DNA of 64,000 nucleotides from Albula goreensis (taxonomy: Eukaryota; Chordata; Actinopteri; Albuliformes; Albulidae), in NCBI GenBank assembly GCA_022829145.1, contig CM040746.1, positions 23,924,332 through 23,988,331 of the forward strand, read 5' to 3'. A program made the position numbers and the translations under genes. Below, in pieces: positions 23,019 to 34,702 of this stretch; the stretch's first letter is position 1, and each line of letters starts with the position of its first letter. A model generated the notes under the pieces. It did no database searches. It was not told the DNA's origin and saw nothing but the letters and a program-made list of their open reading frames with translations.

Positions 23019-23368
23019 GCACTGCAGTTTGGAGGTGAGGTATAATGGGAGGCAGGTTGATTATGTGAGGTGTCAGATTTTCTACAGGAGAAAAGGTTGA
23101 GAGAGATGGGGTGGGGGTATGTTTATGAAATGAAATACCATATGCCGGTAGTGGCATAGCGATACATAGCTAGTGTAAATGATTCTTAACTATGTGGGTT
23201 GTTCATGTATATAATCAGCTGACAATTTTGTGTTCATTTTGCTTTCGATGGATCAAGAACATGACACTTAATGGCTATTCCCATAGTGTACTTCCACCCA
23301 ACAACATAAGAACAGGGCAAGACACAGATTGCATTAAGGAAGAGTAAAAATACAGATAGACCGAGTTC

Positions 23369-23590
23369 AAAGTGAGAGAGAGAATCAGAGGGGCAGAAAG
23401 GAAAGAGAGAGAGACTAAAGGCCGTTGCACTCATGAAGAAGAAGAGGTGAAAGAGGTAGAAAGAAAGAGAGGGATAAGATGCCATGTTGCATTGAATTGC
23501 AGAGGAGAGACACCAAGTTACAAAGAAAGAGGAGAGACAGGGGCTGAGATCATTAGAAAGATGGGTAGAGAGCGAGAGAGAAGATGGGGT
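23369..23590. repeat. Purine-rich low-complexity tract
   Basis: AG-rich on the + strand (GAGAGAGA, AAAGAGAGA, GAAGAAGAAGAGG) with a few pyrimidine interruptions. It yields a spurious Arg/Glu-rich frame at 23372-23659 on the + strand and a Ser/Leu/Phe-rich one on the - strand. Confidence 0.8.
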
Positions 23591-23629
23591 TTCAGCTGCT
23601 TCTTTCAGTACCCAAGGGGCATGCTCAGT

Positions 23630-24010
23630 CAGCAGCCTCAATTATGCAGATTTGAATGATTTCATTTAAATAGGAACCTGCATCGTTTAACATCAGCGGC
23701 CGGCAGGGAAAGGGTCTGTGTGCTACTGCAAACACCTGAATTTCTCTCTTTTTTGCATGGTAATATTTGCACAGCATTTTCTCGATAAAAAACACAGCAT
23801 TAAATCTGGCCTGAGGGCAATGGAAATGGCCAGGGTTGTGAGCAGGAAGCTAATTTTTGACTGGAGGACAAAGGCAAAGAGCTGTGGGACCCGCTTCTTT
23901 TAATGAGAAGCGCCTCATGCTCATTCTTTCATTTATTTCAGCTGCCAGAAACTCCAATAAGGGCTGTTTCACCTGGAGCCATCACCCAGACTGTAATAAG
24001 ACATTAAACA
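23630..24010. other. Candidate conserved non-coding element (unproven)
   Basis: Unique sequence with many transcription-factor-like words: GATTTCATTTAAAT, AGCATTAAATC, GAAGCTAATTTTTGAC, CTTTTAATGAGAAGCG. It has CpG at 23683, 23698-23702 and 23783. Neither tandem repeats nor a coding frame is present. It has the texture of a vertebrate developmental enhancer, but this is an impression only. Confidence 0.3.
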
Positions 24011-24652
24011 TTTTGATCTGTCCTCTGCATTAATGTATTTCACTCATTAGGTGAATTACAGCTACAGCCTTACAGGGCCAGAAGCTCTCACAGACCAGAA
24101 TAACCAAGCACCATCCCATAAGCTTGTCAAAAGCATGCCTCTGATGAAAGTCTTTTCATTGTTGCCATTACCACACCACAACATGTTTTTTGTGATAAAT
24201 TAATGAAAAAATTAAAATAATAATTCATTATTGAAACTAATCCCCATTTACTCTCCCAAATAACCGACCTGGAACGGAATCTACTTCTGGCTGTCACAAT
24301 GCCTTTCAACGAAAACAACAAAAGTAATCCTTTTAGTGAAAGAACAACACAAGAGTTGAGATTAAAGGCTTATTTGTGTATCTTCTCGTCCTCAGGGTGG
24401 CTGGGATTACACAGATATTTCACATTAGTTACAAATCCGAGTACCACAGCTGTTTTTTAAAGTGCTTTCTCAGAGCAACAGTGCTATACTAAATGAAAGC
24501 AATATGAAGTGCTGATTTTTCGTACAGCTACTCTGTTGTTGCTTATAAGTTAAGTTCTGTCAGTGACTAATGACTGTTCTGTTGTATATTTATTCAAGTC
24601 CAAATGACTAAATTGAACTGTTCTGAATGTTAGTATAATACATAATGGTGGT

Positions 24653-24703
<51 letters not shown>

Positions 24704-25019
24704 CTGTATGAAAATGCATTCTTGTATTTGCTTGCTTGCATGTGAGCATGTGTATGTGTGTGTGAGTGTATATCATAACATAAGAGTGGATTTAGTTGCT
24801 TTGCATACATGTTTCTATGCAAACCTGCATGAATGTGTATGTGTTAATACATTTTCAGACAAATCTGAGTAACAGCACAAACCTATGTTGCAGTCAGAAA
24901 GCGAGTGTTCACAGAGTAGCCAGGCCTGGTCAGATCTTTGAAAAGCATTGAGAAAGAAAAAAGGCCTGGACTAAACAGTGACACCAAACCAACAAGCACA
25001 CCAAGGAGTCCACACACAT
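24011..25019. other. Unique non-coding interval with one microsatellite
   Basis: AT-rich with no gene recognised. The (TG)n at 24655-24702 is listed separately. Confidence 0.5.
24655..24702. repeat. (TG)n microsatellite
   Basis: About twenty TG units preceded by TATATA. Further TGTGTG words continue to about 24770. Confidence 0.96.
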
Positions 25020-25290
25020 GGGGGAACAATGCGATTTTAATTGTTTTCCAAGGGACTTAGTGTTGTGGGCTCTTTGCGCCTGGCTCTGGAGCCCCACATT
25101 CATTACGCCACATACGCCGTTTTGGCACTTGTAGGAATCAGCAGACTGCTTTCCGGCGCAGACCGTGGGCTTTACTCTGCCTGGCACAGATGGGCAGAGC
25201 CAGCAGATGTTTTCATTGGAATAGATTAAAGCCCAGAGTTAATGAGGTGATTTGCATCTGTCTAAAGCTGTTTCCGTTAATTGTTTTGTG
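25020..25290. other. Strongest candidate conserved non-coding element (unproven)
   Basis: CpGs are retained at a density high for this window (25076-25079, 25106, 25115-25118, 25153-25164). They combine with homeodomain-like GATTTTAATTGTTTTCC and CCGTTAATTGTTTTG at the two ends, GAGTTAATGAGG, and an exact octamer ATTTGCAT at 25250-25257. The sequence is unique and has no long coding frame with splice signals. Two similar TTAATTGTTTT words near both ends (about 25035 and 25275) are notable. Confidence 0.35.
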
Positions 25291-26639
25291 GGAAGGACGA
25301 GTGAGAGAGAACTTTTCTCCCTCCCCAGAATGGATTTGGTATAAACAACAAAATTTAGACTTAGGGTACTGATCTGGTCTGTCTTTGTGTGTCTGCTGCT
25401 CCATTCATAAATCCATCTGGATCTCTGTCAATGTCTGTCTACCTGTTCATACATTTCATCCATATTTAAATATTTGTTAAACATTTACAGAAGTATTACC
25501 TTGTATTATTTTAGAATGTCATATATAGAGCATTACTACAGAAGGTAACTGCTTATTCTTCTCACACCAATTCTCACATCATCTGATGGGCATTACTATT
25601 GATTCACAACAGCCTGCATACATGTGTCCTTTACAGATGCCTAAATAGAACAGTGCACATTAGTAAAGACTTCTCTTCTCTGCATGACTTATCACGATGA
25701 GAAGATCAATCTGCAGGTCGTTCCGCTCCACTGATGCATCAGCGAGCACAGGGGATGGACAGACAGACAGACAGCAGAGACCTCATGTCTCACGCATCAC
25801 CAGTGAGACTCACATATTGAGGGCCAATCTCACGCTCACATGCCCAGCTCCTAAAAGCTCATGCATTTCAATGAAAGTTACCTTGCTGACTTTTATATAG
25901 CTTAGACTGCAAATTTGGTCGGTTTTAAAGGAAATGTGCGGCAGGTTGTGCTACCCCTCTCCCAACCCTGGGTCAACTGTATCTTAACAAAGATGGATAA
26001 TATTGCTGTCACATTCAACAATACCACCCAGTCACCACCTCTTGAGCAAATCTCCCATGTATTAAGTTTGCTAAAGCCATACAGCTGTAAGACATATCTG
26101 CACGCATTATATATGTTTTTACTGTTTTCAGAATCATTAAGTTTCATTAAGGTTAGCAAAACATGATTGCAGCAATCTTGGTCAAGAGCTGAATGGCATG
26201 TCCATTGAACAGTGTGATTTTGCAATATACAACATCTCTGGTGTTTCAGTACCAAAATTGATGAAACTTAACTCAGAATACAACACAAATTTATCTTCAA
26301 ACATCCTAAATATCTGTTCAAGAATACCTAATATCTTTGCTACTAGAGCATGTACAGACAGGAGTGACTTATACCTAATGTATATGATACCAGGAGCAAT
26401 TAGACAAATCAGTATTACCAGTGATACTGTTGTACAAGCAAACACCAAAATGTCTACAGTAACTGAGGTACAGCAGGACAAACAAACATATGTAATTTAT
26501 CAGTGACTCACAGAAGACAGAAGGATGGACACACACATTCTGCCATCAGTTTTCCTATGCATTAGAACTCTATCGCAAGTAATTGTTGGGTTAATGGCAG
26601 GCAGCAGGACAGACAGAGGAATTGAGATACTATGAAGGC
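25291..26639. other. Unique non-coding interval
   Basis: A short (GACA)n run lies at 25753-25772. Overlapping frames of 80-117 residues on both strands around 25900-26500 are AT-rich and have no family signature. No transposon was recognised. Confidence 0.5.
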
Positions 26640-26900
26640 AGGCAGACCCCAGTGTGTCTGAGCTCACCTCCCTTCCCCTTCCTCCCCTCCCTCTCCTCTG
26701 CAGAGGTGATATCCTAATGGCTGGGTGAGGCAGCGACTGCCTGCTCCTGTTGCAGCAAATGCAGCCTCTAACCAGGTTAAGCCAGAATCAGATTAGCAAT
26801 TTTCCTGCTAAGTTGAAATCTACAGATTGCAGGGAAAAGCTAGTGTGACAGGCTAAGAACCCGCTGTCAGGGCAGATTGATGGAGCTCCTTATTTGGAGG
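26640..26900. other. Candidate conserved non-coding element after a pyrimidine tract (unproven)
   Basis: A C/T-rich tract at about 26663-26700 precedes unique sequence with GATATCCTAATGGC and CAGATTAGCAATTTTCC. No coding frame was found. Confidence 0.22.
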
Positions 26901-27080
26901 GACGGGGGGCACATTTATAATACAATAACTACTCCTGTGATATCGACACTGTGCAAGCCCTTAACCTTGCCATTGGTTCCTCAGTTAAAGATCTTGCTTT
27001 TTATGACATCCTTTGTGTTTCTGCTGAGAGGATTTAAAGAGTATCAATTTCAAAAATAAATTCCACTGTTAAATTTTCCT

Positions 27081-27100
27081 CACACGCGCACGCGCACGCG
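27081..27100. repeat. (CACG)n short alternating tract
   Basis: Twenty bases alternate pyrimidine and purine with seven CpG-type steps (CACACGCGCACGCG...), followed by a degenerate ACAC-rich patch to about 27133. It is Z-DNA-prone. Confidence 0.85.
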
Positions 27101-27319
27101 AACAAATACACACATGCACACATACATACACATTGTCTGTTACCGCAGCCATTTGAAAGCTATACATTCAGAGAAGGATTTTCAGAATCACTGGGGCCTC
27201 AGACAATGGAGGACACAGTCCATGCCAAAGTTGTGCTTTTGAATCACGATGCTCTGAGGAATCACATTTTGTATTCTGCTGCCTCACTGTTTTAAATCAA
27301 ATGTGTTATCACACGTTGA

Positions 27320-27680
27320 GGCTCAGGAGATGGGATCTTAAATTAGACCTGTGGAGGAGGGGATATGAGTGCCATTAGAAGCTAATCTAAAATAACAAGG
27401 GGAATTATTTTATGTAACTTGGGGTTTTTTTTGCAATTTCGGTGGAAGTAGCGACCCAGAATTAGCAAAACGATTCTCTTTTACGCCCATTGAACTGTGC
27501 TGCCAGTTTTCATGGTTTCTCATTATTCATTCCCATTATCCTTTCATTTCCGTTCAGTTGCTCTTTAGACACCTCTCTCACAGAGCGCTGCTAATGACAG
27601 CTGCATTCCCTGCGTCCGGCTCTGAGCTTCCACATTTACATTCCCTGGCTTCCACCAGGGGGAAAGAAAAATAGACAGTA
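27320..27680. other. Candidate conserved non-coding element (unproven)
   Basis: Unique sequence containing AGAAGCTAATCTAAAATAAC, CCAGAATTAGCAAAACG, CATTATTCATTCCCATTATCC and GCGCTGCTAATGACAGCTG. The TAAT-core density is high and CpG is moderately retained (27451, 27471, 27582, 27611-27617). No exon-like frame. Consistent with a homeodomain-bound enhancer, but by inference only. Confidence 0.32.
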
Positions 27681-28529
27681 TTGTCACTGCCTTAACTGTT
27701 GCCTTTACAAGACTAGAAAGGATGTTCTTTTTTGTCGTTTTGAGCAATGAATTATTAAGTTGATGTTCACTGTTTACTTTTAATCTCTATTGTATTTTTG
27801 TTGAAGTATTTCTTTTTCACATAAAATTGAATGTAATCTAAATGAATGATGAGCTTCCTTGAAATGAATTTGCCTCTGTGTAAAGTGGGTAGCCTTTCAT
27901 TTTTATTATTATACAGATTAATTGCACTACAAGAATTCTGAATTTCTTCCTATGAACATGTTGTATGTATGTGTGTTTGTGTCTGTTATGTAGGGCAGTG
28001 TGGTGGGTGTGTCAGTAGGCCACTAGGGAGGATGAATCCACTGTGAACAGTGGATGGACACCCACATGATTACATAGTTAGACTTCTCTTTATTTGTACT
28101 TGGTAGCAGTTTCAACCAATCCTGTGTCAGAATGAAAAAGGTCTCTATTAGTAATTGCCAAATTTCATTTTTTTAGCATTAAACATTTTTAAATGATTAA
28201 AAAATAGCAAGCCCCAATGGTGAGCATAACGTATTCTGGCATATGGCTGCAGTCACCACTGGAGTGTCTGCAGTGGATTTTGGGGATGTGTCAGTGGATC
28301 ATGAGCTACTGGTGGAATGTGGAAATTGTCAGGAATACAGTGTGGATGTTGTGAACATTGATCTAGCATCTCACTTGCTTCTGTGGTGGGATGCAGTCAA
28401 GACCAGATTGGATCTCAGGTCCTCCAGTGCAGCTCATTCAGCGGCAGTGTGGTGCGGCTGTGCTCCACATCTAGAACCCTAGACCCATGTCGCGCTTCCG
28501 CCCCCCAACCCCGTCCTCTTTCACAGCTC
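27681..28529. other. Unique non-coding interval
   Basis: No repeat recognised. A 79-residue + frame at 28243-28482 lacks any domain. Confidence 0.5.
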
Positions 28530-28775
28530 TTTCATTCCTCAATTAAGAGGAATCCACTCTGTTGTCCCTCCCCCCAGCAAATGACCATTGACACTGTAAG
28601 CATGTGCTTTTGTAATGTATACTTTTGGTCATGTGATTATCCCATTCTCCCATGGGTGATGACACCCATCTCCTCTCCTCACTAAAACATGGACTCCTTA
28701 ATCACCCTCAGAAATGGAATAATTGGCTTTTAATTACTGCTATCTCCAACCAACAGTCGACTGGAACAGCTGCAG
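28530..28775. other. Candidate conserved non-coding element (unproven)
   Basis: Unique with CTCAATTAAGAGG at about 28537, GAATAATTGGCTTTTAATTAC at about 28716 and CATGTGATTATCCC at about 28629. TAAT cores are frequent. Confidence 0.25.
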
Positions 28776-29433
28776 AGACAAAAAAAGATTAAGCATTCCA
28801 ATGCTTTACATGGTAATTGTAGGAAAAACTGGAAAACATGCACATATTGGCATGTTAGGACATGTTGGTGTGGTGTTCAGATGCAAATCATGTTTTTGAA
28901 GAAGAAATGGTTCCAATGTTATACCGTAAAAATGCAAAAGCACAAGATTTAAAAAAAAGATTTTTATATTATAGATGTCATGTGCATGAAGGTCAAGTGG
29001 AAAAAAAGTAATCCAAGTAATCATTGCTGTTCTTCAGGTGGCCAGTTAGAGAGTGTTTAGTTATGATGATGTATGGCATCTTGACTCTGGACTTGGAAGG
29101 CAATTCTTACCTGTTATGCCTGACAAAATAACTATGTTTCAAAGAGAGTAAGAGCTGATAATGCTCAAAAGGAAGGAAATTCAAAAAAAGAGTGCCTTGA
29201 CACATTTACTTGTGTTATGAAAGCTTTTTTCTTTCTTCCTCACAATGGCACTGTACAGTCAAAGTGGAGGCTTTTTCTGAAAAGGAGAAAATATAACCCT
29301 CAAAACAGTGTTTACCGTCGGAATGATTTTGACTCCTGCTATATGAATACATCGTCTTTCAGGTATGTGAAGATCCTCTTCGCTGACATATTGATTTCTG
29401 TTCTGATCTGGTTCTAATTTCTCATCTGCAAAC

Positions 29434-29467
29434 TATCAATAATAATAATAACAACAACAATAATAAT

Positions 29468-29508
<41 letters not shown>

Positions 29509-29533
29509 CAACAACATTATTATTATTAATAAC

Positions 29534-29570
<37 letters not shown>
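29434..29570. repeat. Compound (AAT)n-(AAC)n-(AGC)n-(AAC)n-(AAT)n microsatellite
   Basis: AAT and AAC units lead into about ten AGC (CAG) units at 29470-29500. These are followed by AAC units, an ATT patch and a long AAT run. On the - strand it reads as poly-Ile, poly-Val and poly-Ala, which is not a protein. Confidence 0.96.
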
Positions 29571-29571
<1 letters not shown>

Positions 29572-30500
29572 ATAGTAGAATAAGACTCATATGACAGCTA
29601 ACCATTACTACAGTATGCAGACTTCACAATTTATTTTGTATGGAATGTATGGAGGAACAAAATGAAACAACTGTATGTCACACATGAGTTACCTGTCAGC
29701 ATAGCTTCTGAGCATTTTGGATTTATCTCAAGTAATAAACACATTTAATTTTTTACAGCCTCATGCATAAACAGACATCATATCTCAATATGAGGCAGAA
29801 AAGTTTTGCTCAGGCAGAGGGAGTGTATAAACGAAAGACTTGTGCTCCCATCTGTATTGCATTCACAAACATTCTGAACAGACTTCATAAACTATAATGA
29901 AAGCAACGTTCCTTCCCACGCATTGAGAATGAGATCTAATCAGATTAACCATTCTGTCACGGAGGCTTGCGATTGATCACTGTGAAAATGCGCAGAAAGC
30001 ACTTTGAAAGATCTCTCAATCAATCAGCAAGTTCAACGGTAGAACCATGCTCAAGCAGCAAGGGAGAGCAGTGTAGATCCGTACAGCAGAAATATCTTGC
30101 AAATCTTGTTTTAAAGTGAATCTTGTTTTAAAGAATCAATATGAAAGCGTGCTTTGCTCTTGGTGTCTTTAAAGAGAGTATTTGTATTTTTTGGGCTCAG
30201 GTGTTTGCATTGTTTGTTTAAAAGTCATTACTTTTCTGTCCCCACTCAGTATATATCACTCCCCAACTGTGGAGCCTGGCATTTTATTCCATATATCAAT
30301 GTGCAATGTTCAATGTGTCACTTTGCTATATACAGGAAACCTATACAGAACAGCCATTACAGATTTTCAATATTGTTAACCTTTTTTCTTCTTCTTCAGA
30401 GACACATCAGAAATATTGTATTTCCAGAGAGCGAGAGAGAAAGTGCTTTTCATTTTTGGAATGTAAATGCGGAATGGAATGATGTTCTCTTCACCTTTGT
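29571..30500. other. Unique non-coding interval
   Basis: A short tandem duplication of 'gaatcttgttttaaa'-like words lies at about 30102-30134. A 120-residue + frame (30154-30516) has no recognisable family. No transposon was seen. Confidence 0.5.
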
Positions 30501-30507
30501 TGGGTGG

Positions 30508-30801
30508 TGTGATTAGTCTGAGGGAAGGGTAAGACTCTGTGATAGTCATTTGAGGAAGGTATGTGGTGCTACGATTATTCCGAGGGAGATGGTTTATGGT
30601 GCTGTGATTAGTATGAGGGAAGGTTTATAGTTCTATGATTGGTCAAAGGGGGAGGGTTTGTGGTCATGTGAATAGTCAGAAGGTGAAGCATTATGGTTCT
30701 GTGATTAGTCAGAGGGGGAGGGGAGGCTTTATGGTTCAGCAATTAGTCTGAGGGAAAGTTTTCAGTTCTGTGATGAGTCAGAGGGAGGTTTTATGGCTTA
30801 T
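30508..30801 (+). repeat. Decayed minisatellite, ~32-bp period, nine copies
   Basis: Diverged copies of a unit like 'tgtgattagtctgagggaag' followed by 'gtttatggttc' begin (at the GATTA word or its variant) near 30511, 30541, 30573, 30606, 30637, 30670, 30703, 30741 and 30772. Spacing is 30 to 38 bases. Individual copies carry many substitutions and small indels, so the array is old and is not evolving by recent slippage. Confidence 0.85.
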
Positions 30802-31040
30802 GGAAGGAAAGCATTGGCTGTACTCAGAATAGGAATTCCCTTGATTTTAGTTTAAATGTACAGTTATGAACAGTCTCTGTCTTTAGAATTGTAAAGATGA
30901 GAATTCCAAAAATATTTTTTATCAACCTGGAGAAGATTTAAGGGTAGTGTAGTTTTCCATTGTTCTCCTGTTCTCAGAATAGACTCATAACCGTCTAATA
31001 TGAAAATAATTAAAACATAAAAAAGAAATGATGATAAAAA

Positions 31041-31870
31041 ATATAGCTGCAAGCAGCAATGAGGGGGACAAGCAGTCCTGCAGGGCAGAGTTGCCATGGC
31101 AACTTGATCTGATGATGTTAAAAGCATGGCTGTAAGCACTGATAGGAAGTTTAATGTCAGTTGACCAAAGATTAGGTGTAACTGAGATATGAGCTCACGT
31201 TCTGTTTGGGAAAGGTGAACATTGGACAAAATGTGTGACCTGTGAAAAATTTGTACACCTTTTGATAAAATCCAATATGGCGGCCCTATCAATTAGGTTG
31301 ACATGAAAAGTTGTAATGTCTTAGCCTTGGAATCTCACAAGATATAACGAGACATAGGAATTACTTTTTTAAGGCAAACACATCAACAGTTGTTATTGGC
31401 CAAAACGCATTTTTGCTAATTGCAGCACCCACCAGTGGACAAATGGCACAAAATTTTTGGACATCCTCAGAATAAAAGCCCATATACCAAGTTTGATGTC
31501 AATGCATCAAAGAGTTCCTAAAATATGACCTCACATGCTGTCTGGCTGCTTTTAATTGGCTGTAACAGACTCTGATAACTTTTGTGAGGCTTGGTCTGTA
31601 TTTTTGAAAATCGGGCATACAGTTCAAAGGATACGTGCATAAACGCACCTCCAACTATGACCCATTGGTGGCGCGAGAGTGCACACCAAGACAAGACGTG
31701 AAACAGGGACTGGTCCCAGTCAGTGTGCCAAATTTCTCAAACTTTTTACCATACAATTGTAGGGGCTGCTGTAGATTTCAATGGCAGAAGAAGATGTTTA
31801 TGCATAACAATATGAAAAGGTAGAAACTCACTGGGTGCCTATGCAGCTTTGCTGCTTGGCCCCCAATAAT
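31041..31870. mobile_element. Hairpin-ended interspersed repeat of unassigned class (~830 bp)
   Basis: The left end has GCTGCAAGCAGC (31046-31057), able to fold on itself, followed by AATGAGGGGGACAAGCAG. The right end has GCAGCTTTGCTGC (31843-31855) running into GCTGCTTGGCCCCCAATAAT. The two outer blocks (GAGGGGGACAAGCAG and CTGCTTGGCCCCCAA) are imperfect inverted copies of each other. The interior has long stretches of the style 'accaagtttgatgtcaatgc' that I recognise from repeats common in fish genomes. I see no transposase or reverse transcriptase, so it would be non-autonomous. A clear target-site duplication was not found and the class is uncertain. Confidence 0.65.
31090..31103. promoter_or_regulatory. 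Perfect RFX X-box palindrome
   Basis: GTTGCCATGGCAAC is a full 14-base palindrome that matches the consensus bound by RFX-family transcription factors. It lies inside the hairpin-ended repeat, about 35 bases from its left terminal hairpin. Binding is not shown. Confidence 0.6.
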
Positions 31871-32329
31871 GAAGAATGCATTTAAGTGCAAAGCTGGACC
31901 ACATGACAAGCAGGAAATTTGGGCTATCATTGTTATTGGTAAATTATCAATATCCCCCACCCTCAGACCGCTATACAGATCAACTGAAATCCATCATGGT
32001 TTATTTAGCTCTCAGTGTTATTGCCCATCAATGGGTCAATACAGTGGCCACCTTCAGCAGCAGAAGCAGAAATCATAGCTTGCTGGCTTATAAGGTTCCA
32101 GGATAGGGCTTCCTGTGTATTTTGAGTGACACTCTGTATTCTGCTCATACCATTTCACAAAGGAGCACTAGTTATATTAAATTTGCTGCACTGTGCTGTA
32201 TGTACAACTCATATGTGCACAGAAATCTCTTTTCTACCTACTCTTTTATGCATTTTTCCACCTTGTGAATATGAGTTGTATGCAGTCCTTCAGTTACAAC
32301 ACTCTTCTGCTTTGAGAAGTAAGTGTAAG
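31871..32329. other. Unique non-coding interval
   Basis: No repeat or gene recognised. Confidence 0.5.
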
Positions 32330-32560
32330 AGTGCAGGTGTCGCAGTGAGAGCACCTGTTGTTAGACCCTGTCTTAATGGAGGAACTAACCTTTCACCATC
32401 CAGATTGTAAGCTTCCTGAAGCCAATTACCACTTGGCAGAAAGATGTTTTCCCCCCATTATTAAAAAGACAGATAGCAGATTACTGACAGGCAGGCTTGG
32501 GATTGACCTTGAAGAGAATATGATTTGCTCTCCGTTTGATAATGACTAAGCAGCAGGTCA
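32330..32560. other. Candidate conserved non-coding element (unproven)
   Basis: Unique sequence with CCCATTATTAAAAAGACAG and TTTGATAATGACTAAG words and few low-complexity runs. Inference only. Confidence 0.2.
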
Positions 32561-33159
32561 CGTATAATAGAACATTTTCTCCCTCATAGAGAAACCTTGA
32601 GTTCATATGTTTTTTTTCTCTTTTGCATGGCTAAATGCCTGCTATTCTTGCATGACAATTTAGGCAAAATATGCTGGCTGCACAGCGCTCACCTCTAATG
32701 ATGGCATGTTGTGGCTTTTGTATCTGTGTATCAGATGATCTCTTGTTCTATTTCATCCATTTCATTCAACAAAATTCTCAGTTCTTACCTCAAGGTCATA
32801 ATGCTATCGATAATCTCTATAAACTTATTTGCCTATTCCTGTCAACTCTGTCCACCTTTTGTTTGCCATACCATCATGCATAGCATAATTCTACAATTAA
32901 AAGGTTCAGTCTGTAAATAGTTTAGACATTTATCTTTTGACTACAGTTACTCTACAATTTCTGTGTTGATAAATGCACAAATAGATGGGTAGATTCTGGC
33001 TTGCAATTTGTAGTCAGCAATGTAATCACACTATTTTTCTCCCTGAGAGAATGAATGGAAAAGTTCTTTTGTCTAATCCTGTCAATAACATTAGCATGCA
33101 TGATACACCATCATCATTGTTTAAACTAATCCTCTCAGTGTTAAACCATATTAACGTCA
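32561..33159. other. AT-rich unique non-coding interval
   Basis: No repeat or gene recognised. Overlapping 60-70-residue frames have no family signature. Confidence 0.5.
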
Positions 33160-33175
33160 CAGCTTAATTAGATGT

Positions 33176-33320
33176 TTTCTCTTTCCCTTTCTCTCTCTGT
33201 TACCCTCACTCCCTTCCAATCAAACTCGCTCTCTCTTGCTGTCTCTACCCCCACCCACCTCACTCCCTGTTTGTTTCCCTGTCTCTGTGTACCCCCCCCA
33301 CCCACCTCCCCCCACACCCC
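33176..33320. repeat. Pyrimidine-rich low-complexity tract
   Basis: C and T dominate on the + strand, with CTCTCTCT runs at the start and C-runs (33291-33298, 33307-33319) at the end. Confidence 0.8.
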
Positions 33321-33324
33321 TGTG

Positions 33325-33560
33325 ATGTGATCTAAGTTTAAGCAATCTGTCATTAATTCAGTGGCTAAACTCAGCCATAATCCATAACAATTAAATCAGC
33401 TGTTTGGGAGATTTGACATCAATAAGAGCTAAATGTGATGAAAGAAGACTCAGATCACGTCCGGCCCTTTAAAGTTCCAAATCCCCTGCCTTCCTGTTTT
33501 CACACAATCCACTGAAATCAGCCAGTTGCAAATAAAGTCCCCTATGATCATTTGTATACA
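33325..33560. other. Candidate conserved non-coding element (unproven)
   Basis: Unique with GTCATTAATTCAG, CAATTAAATCAGC and GATCACGTCCGGCCC. TAAT cores are frequent in the first half and CpG is kept in the second. Confidence 0.24.
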
Positions 33561-34399
33561 GAAAAAACATGACATTTCACAAAAGACTGTCACAACACAT
33601 ATTTCCATAGCACACAGGGTTTGCATACCTTTCAGCTCTGGGGTAAATTTAACTCATTTTATTTTGAGGAGACAAGTTCATTATGGACAAGTGTGAAAAA
33701 TAAGGAGATTAATATGAAATGACAATTGTTTGAAATTGTGATTCCTTGATTTTTAGTTCAAACACTTATCTCTTGTTGAGATGAATTTGTGGAAAGGATG
33801 AATTTGCATAGTATATATCTCATTGCATGGTATTATTTATACAGTGTGGAGTGTAGATGGTAAGCATTCCAAAAGAAGTCATATTTTAGGAAAAAGAAAT
33901 GGTGATTAAGTGATTGTGAGTAATCACAATATGTCATATTCCTGGTTTATGTGTGATCATCAGATGGATTATAGTTAATAGCTTCCCTCACCTTCTTTTT
34001 ACCTGTGCTGAATACTGTGAAAATTGCAGTAGCTTTTCCTGGACTGTCTGTGGTCCTTTCCAAACATGCTCTGTTCTGCTGCACTTAGAAGAATTAAGGT
34101 CATTAGCACGATTTATATCAAACATCCACCACTGGGCAGGTCATAAGTCTCTTTTTCTCCCGCACCAAAGAAAAGATCCCCGTATAATCTAATTGAGGGT
34201 ATAGCTATCGGCCACAAATCGTTATAGATGGAATAAATTTGAATACTTGAGAATCATAGCTTCATTAAATAAGTGGTATGGACATGCACTTGAAAAGGGG
34301 CGGGGGAGCTGCTGGGCAAGCATGAAGTAATGATGGGTCAGTAAGCTAAGGGAGGGGTGTGGGGTGCACAATGTCAGTTACTGATCTCACATGCCCTGA
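33561..34399. other. Unique non-coding interval
   Basis: AT-rich, with an octamer ATTTGCAT at 33802-33809. A G-rich patch lies at 34297-34310. No gene recognised. Confidence 0.5.
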
Positions 34400-34640
34400 G
34401 GGACAGAGGAATCCCCACCCCTCTCCTATGCCTACGATTATATGACAGCCGGCAGGAGCAAGAAGCTAAGGAAAACGAAAGAAGAGCGCGGGGAAGGAAA
34501 AGAGGAGAGCCCATGTCTTAAGACAAAAGTGCTCATTAAAATTAAACCGCTCATTAAAACTAATTGCCAATTAAAGAACACAATCCATCCAGCACAATTC
34601 ATCTCCATGCCACTCAATAGTAGTTTGTCCTGCCACTGCT
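34400..34640. other. Candidate conserved non-coding element with a repeated homeodomain-like word (unproven)
   Basis: The word GCTCATTAAAA occurs at 34531-34541 and again at 34549-34559, exactly 18 bases apart. It is followed by CTAATTGCCAATTAAAG. The upstream part (34440-34510) is purine-rich with CpGs at 34488-34491. The tight cluster of TAAT/ATTA cores suggests homeodomain binding, but no binding or conservation is shown. Confidence 0.32.
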
Positions 34641-34702
34641 CTGTAGCTATGTACACAAGCCCAGCCAGCTGTTGACATTGTGCTGGCCACATGCAGACTG
34701 AC

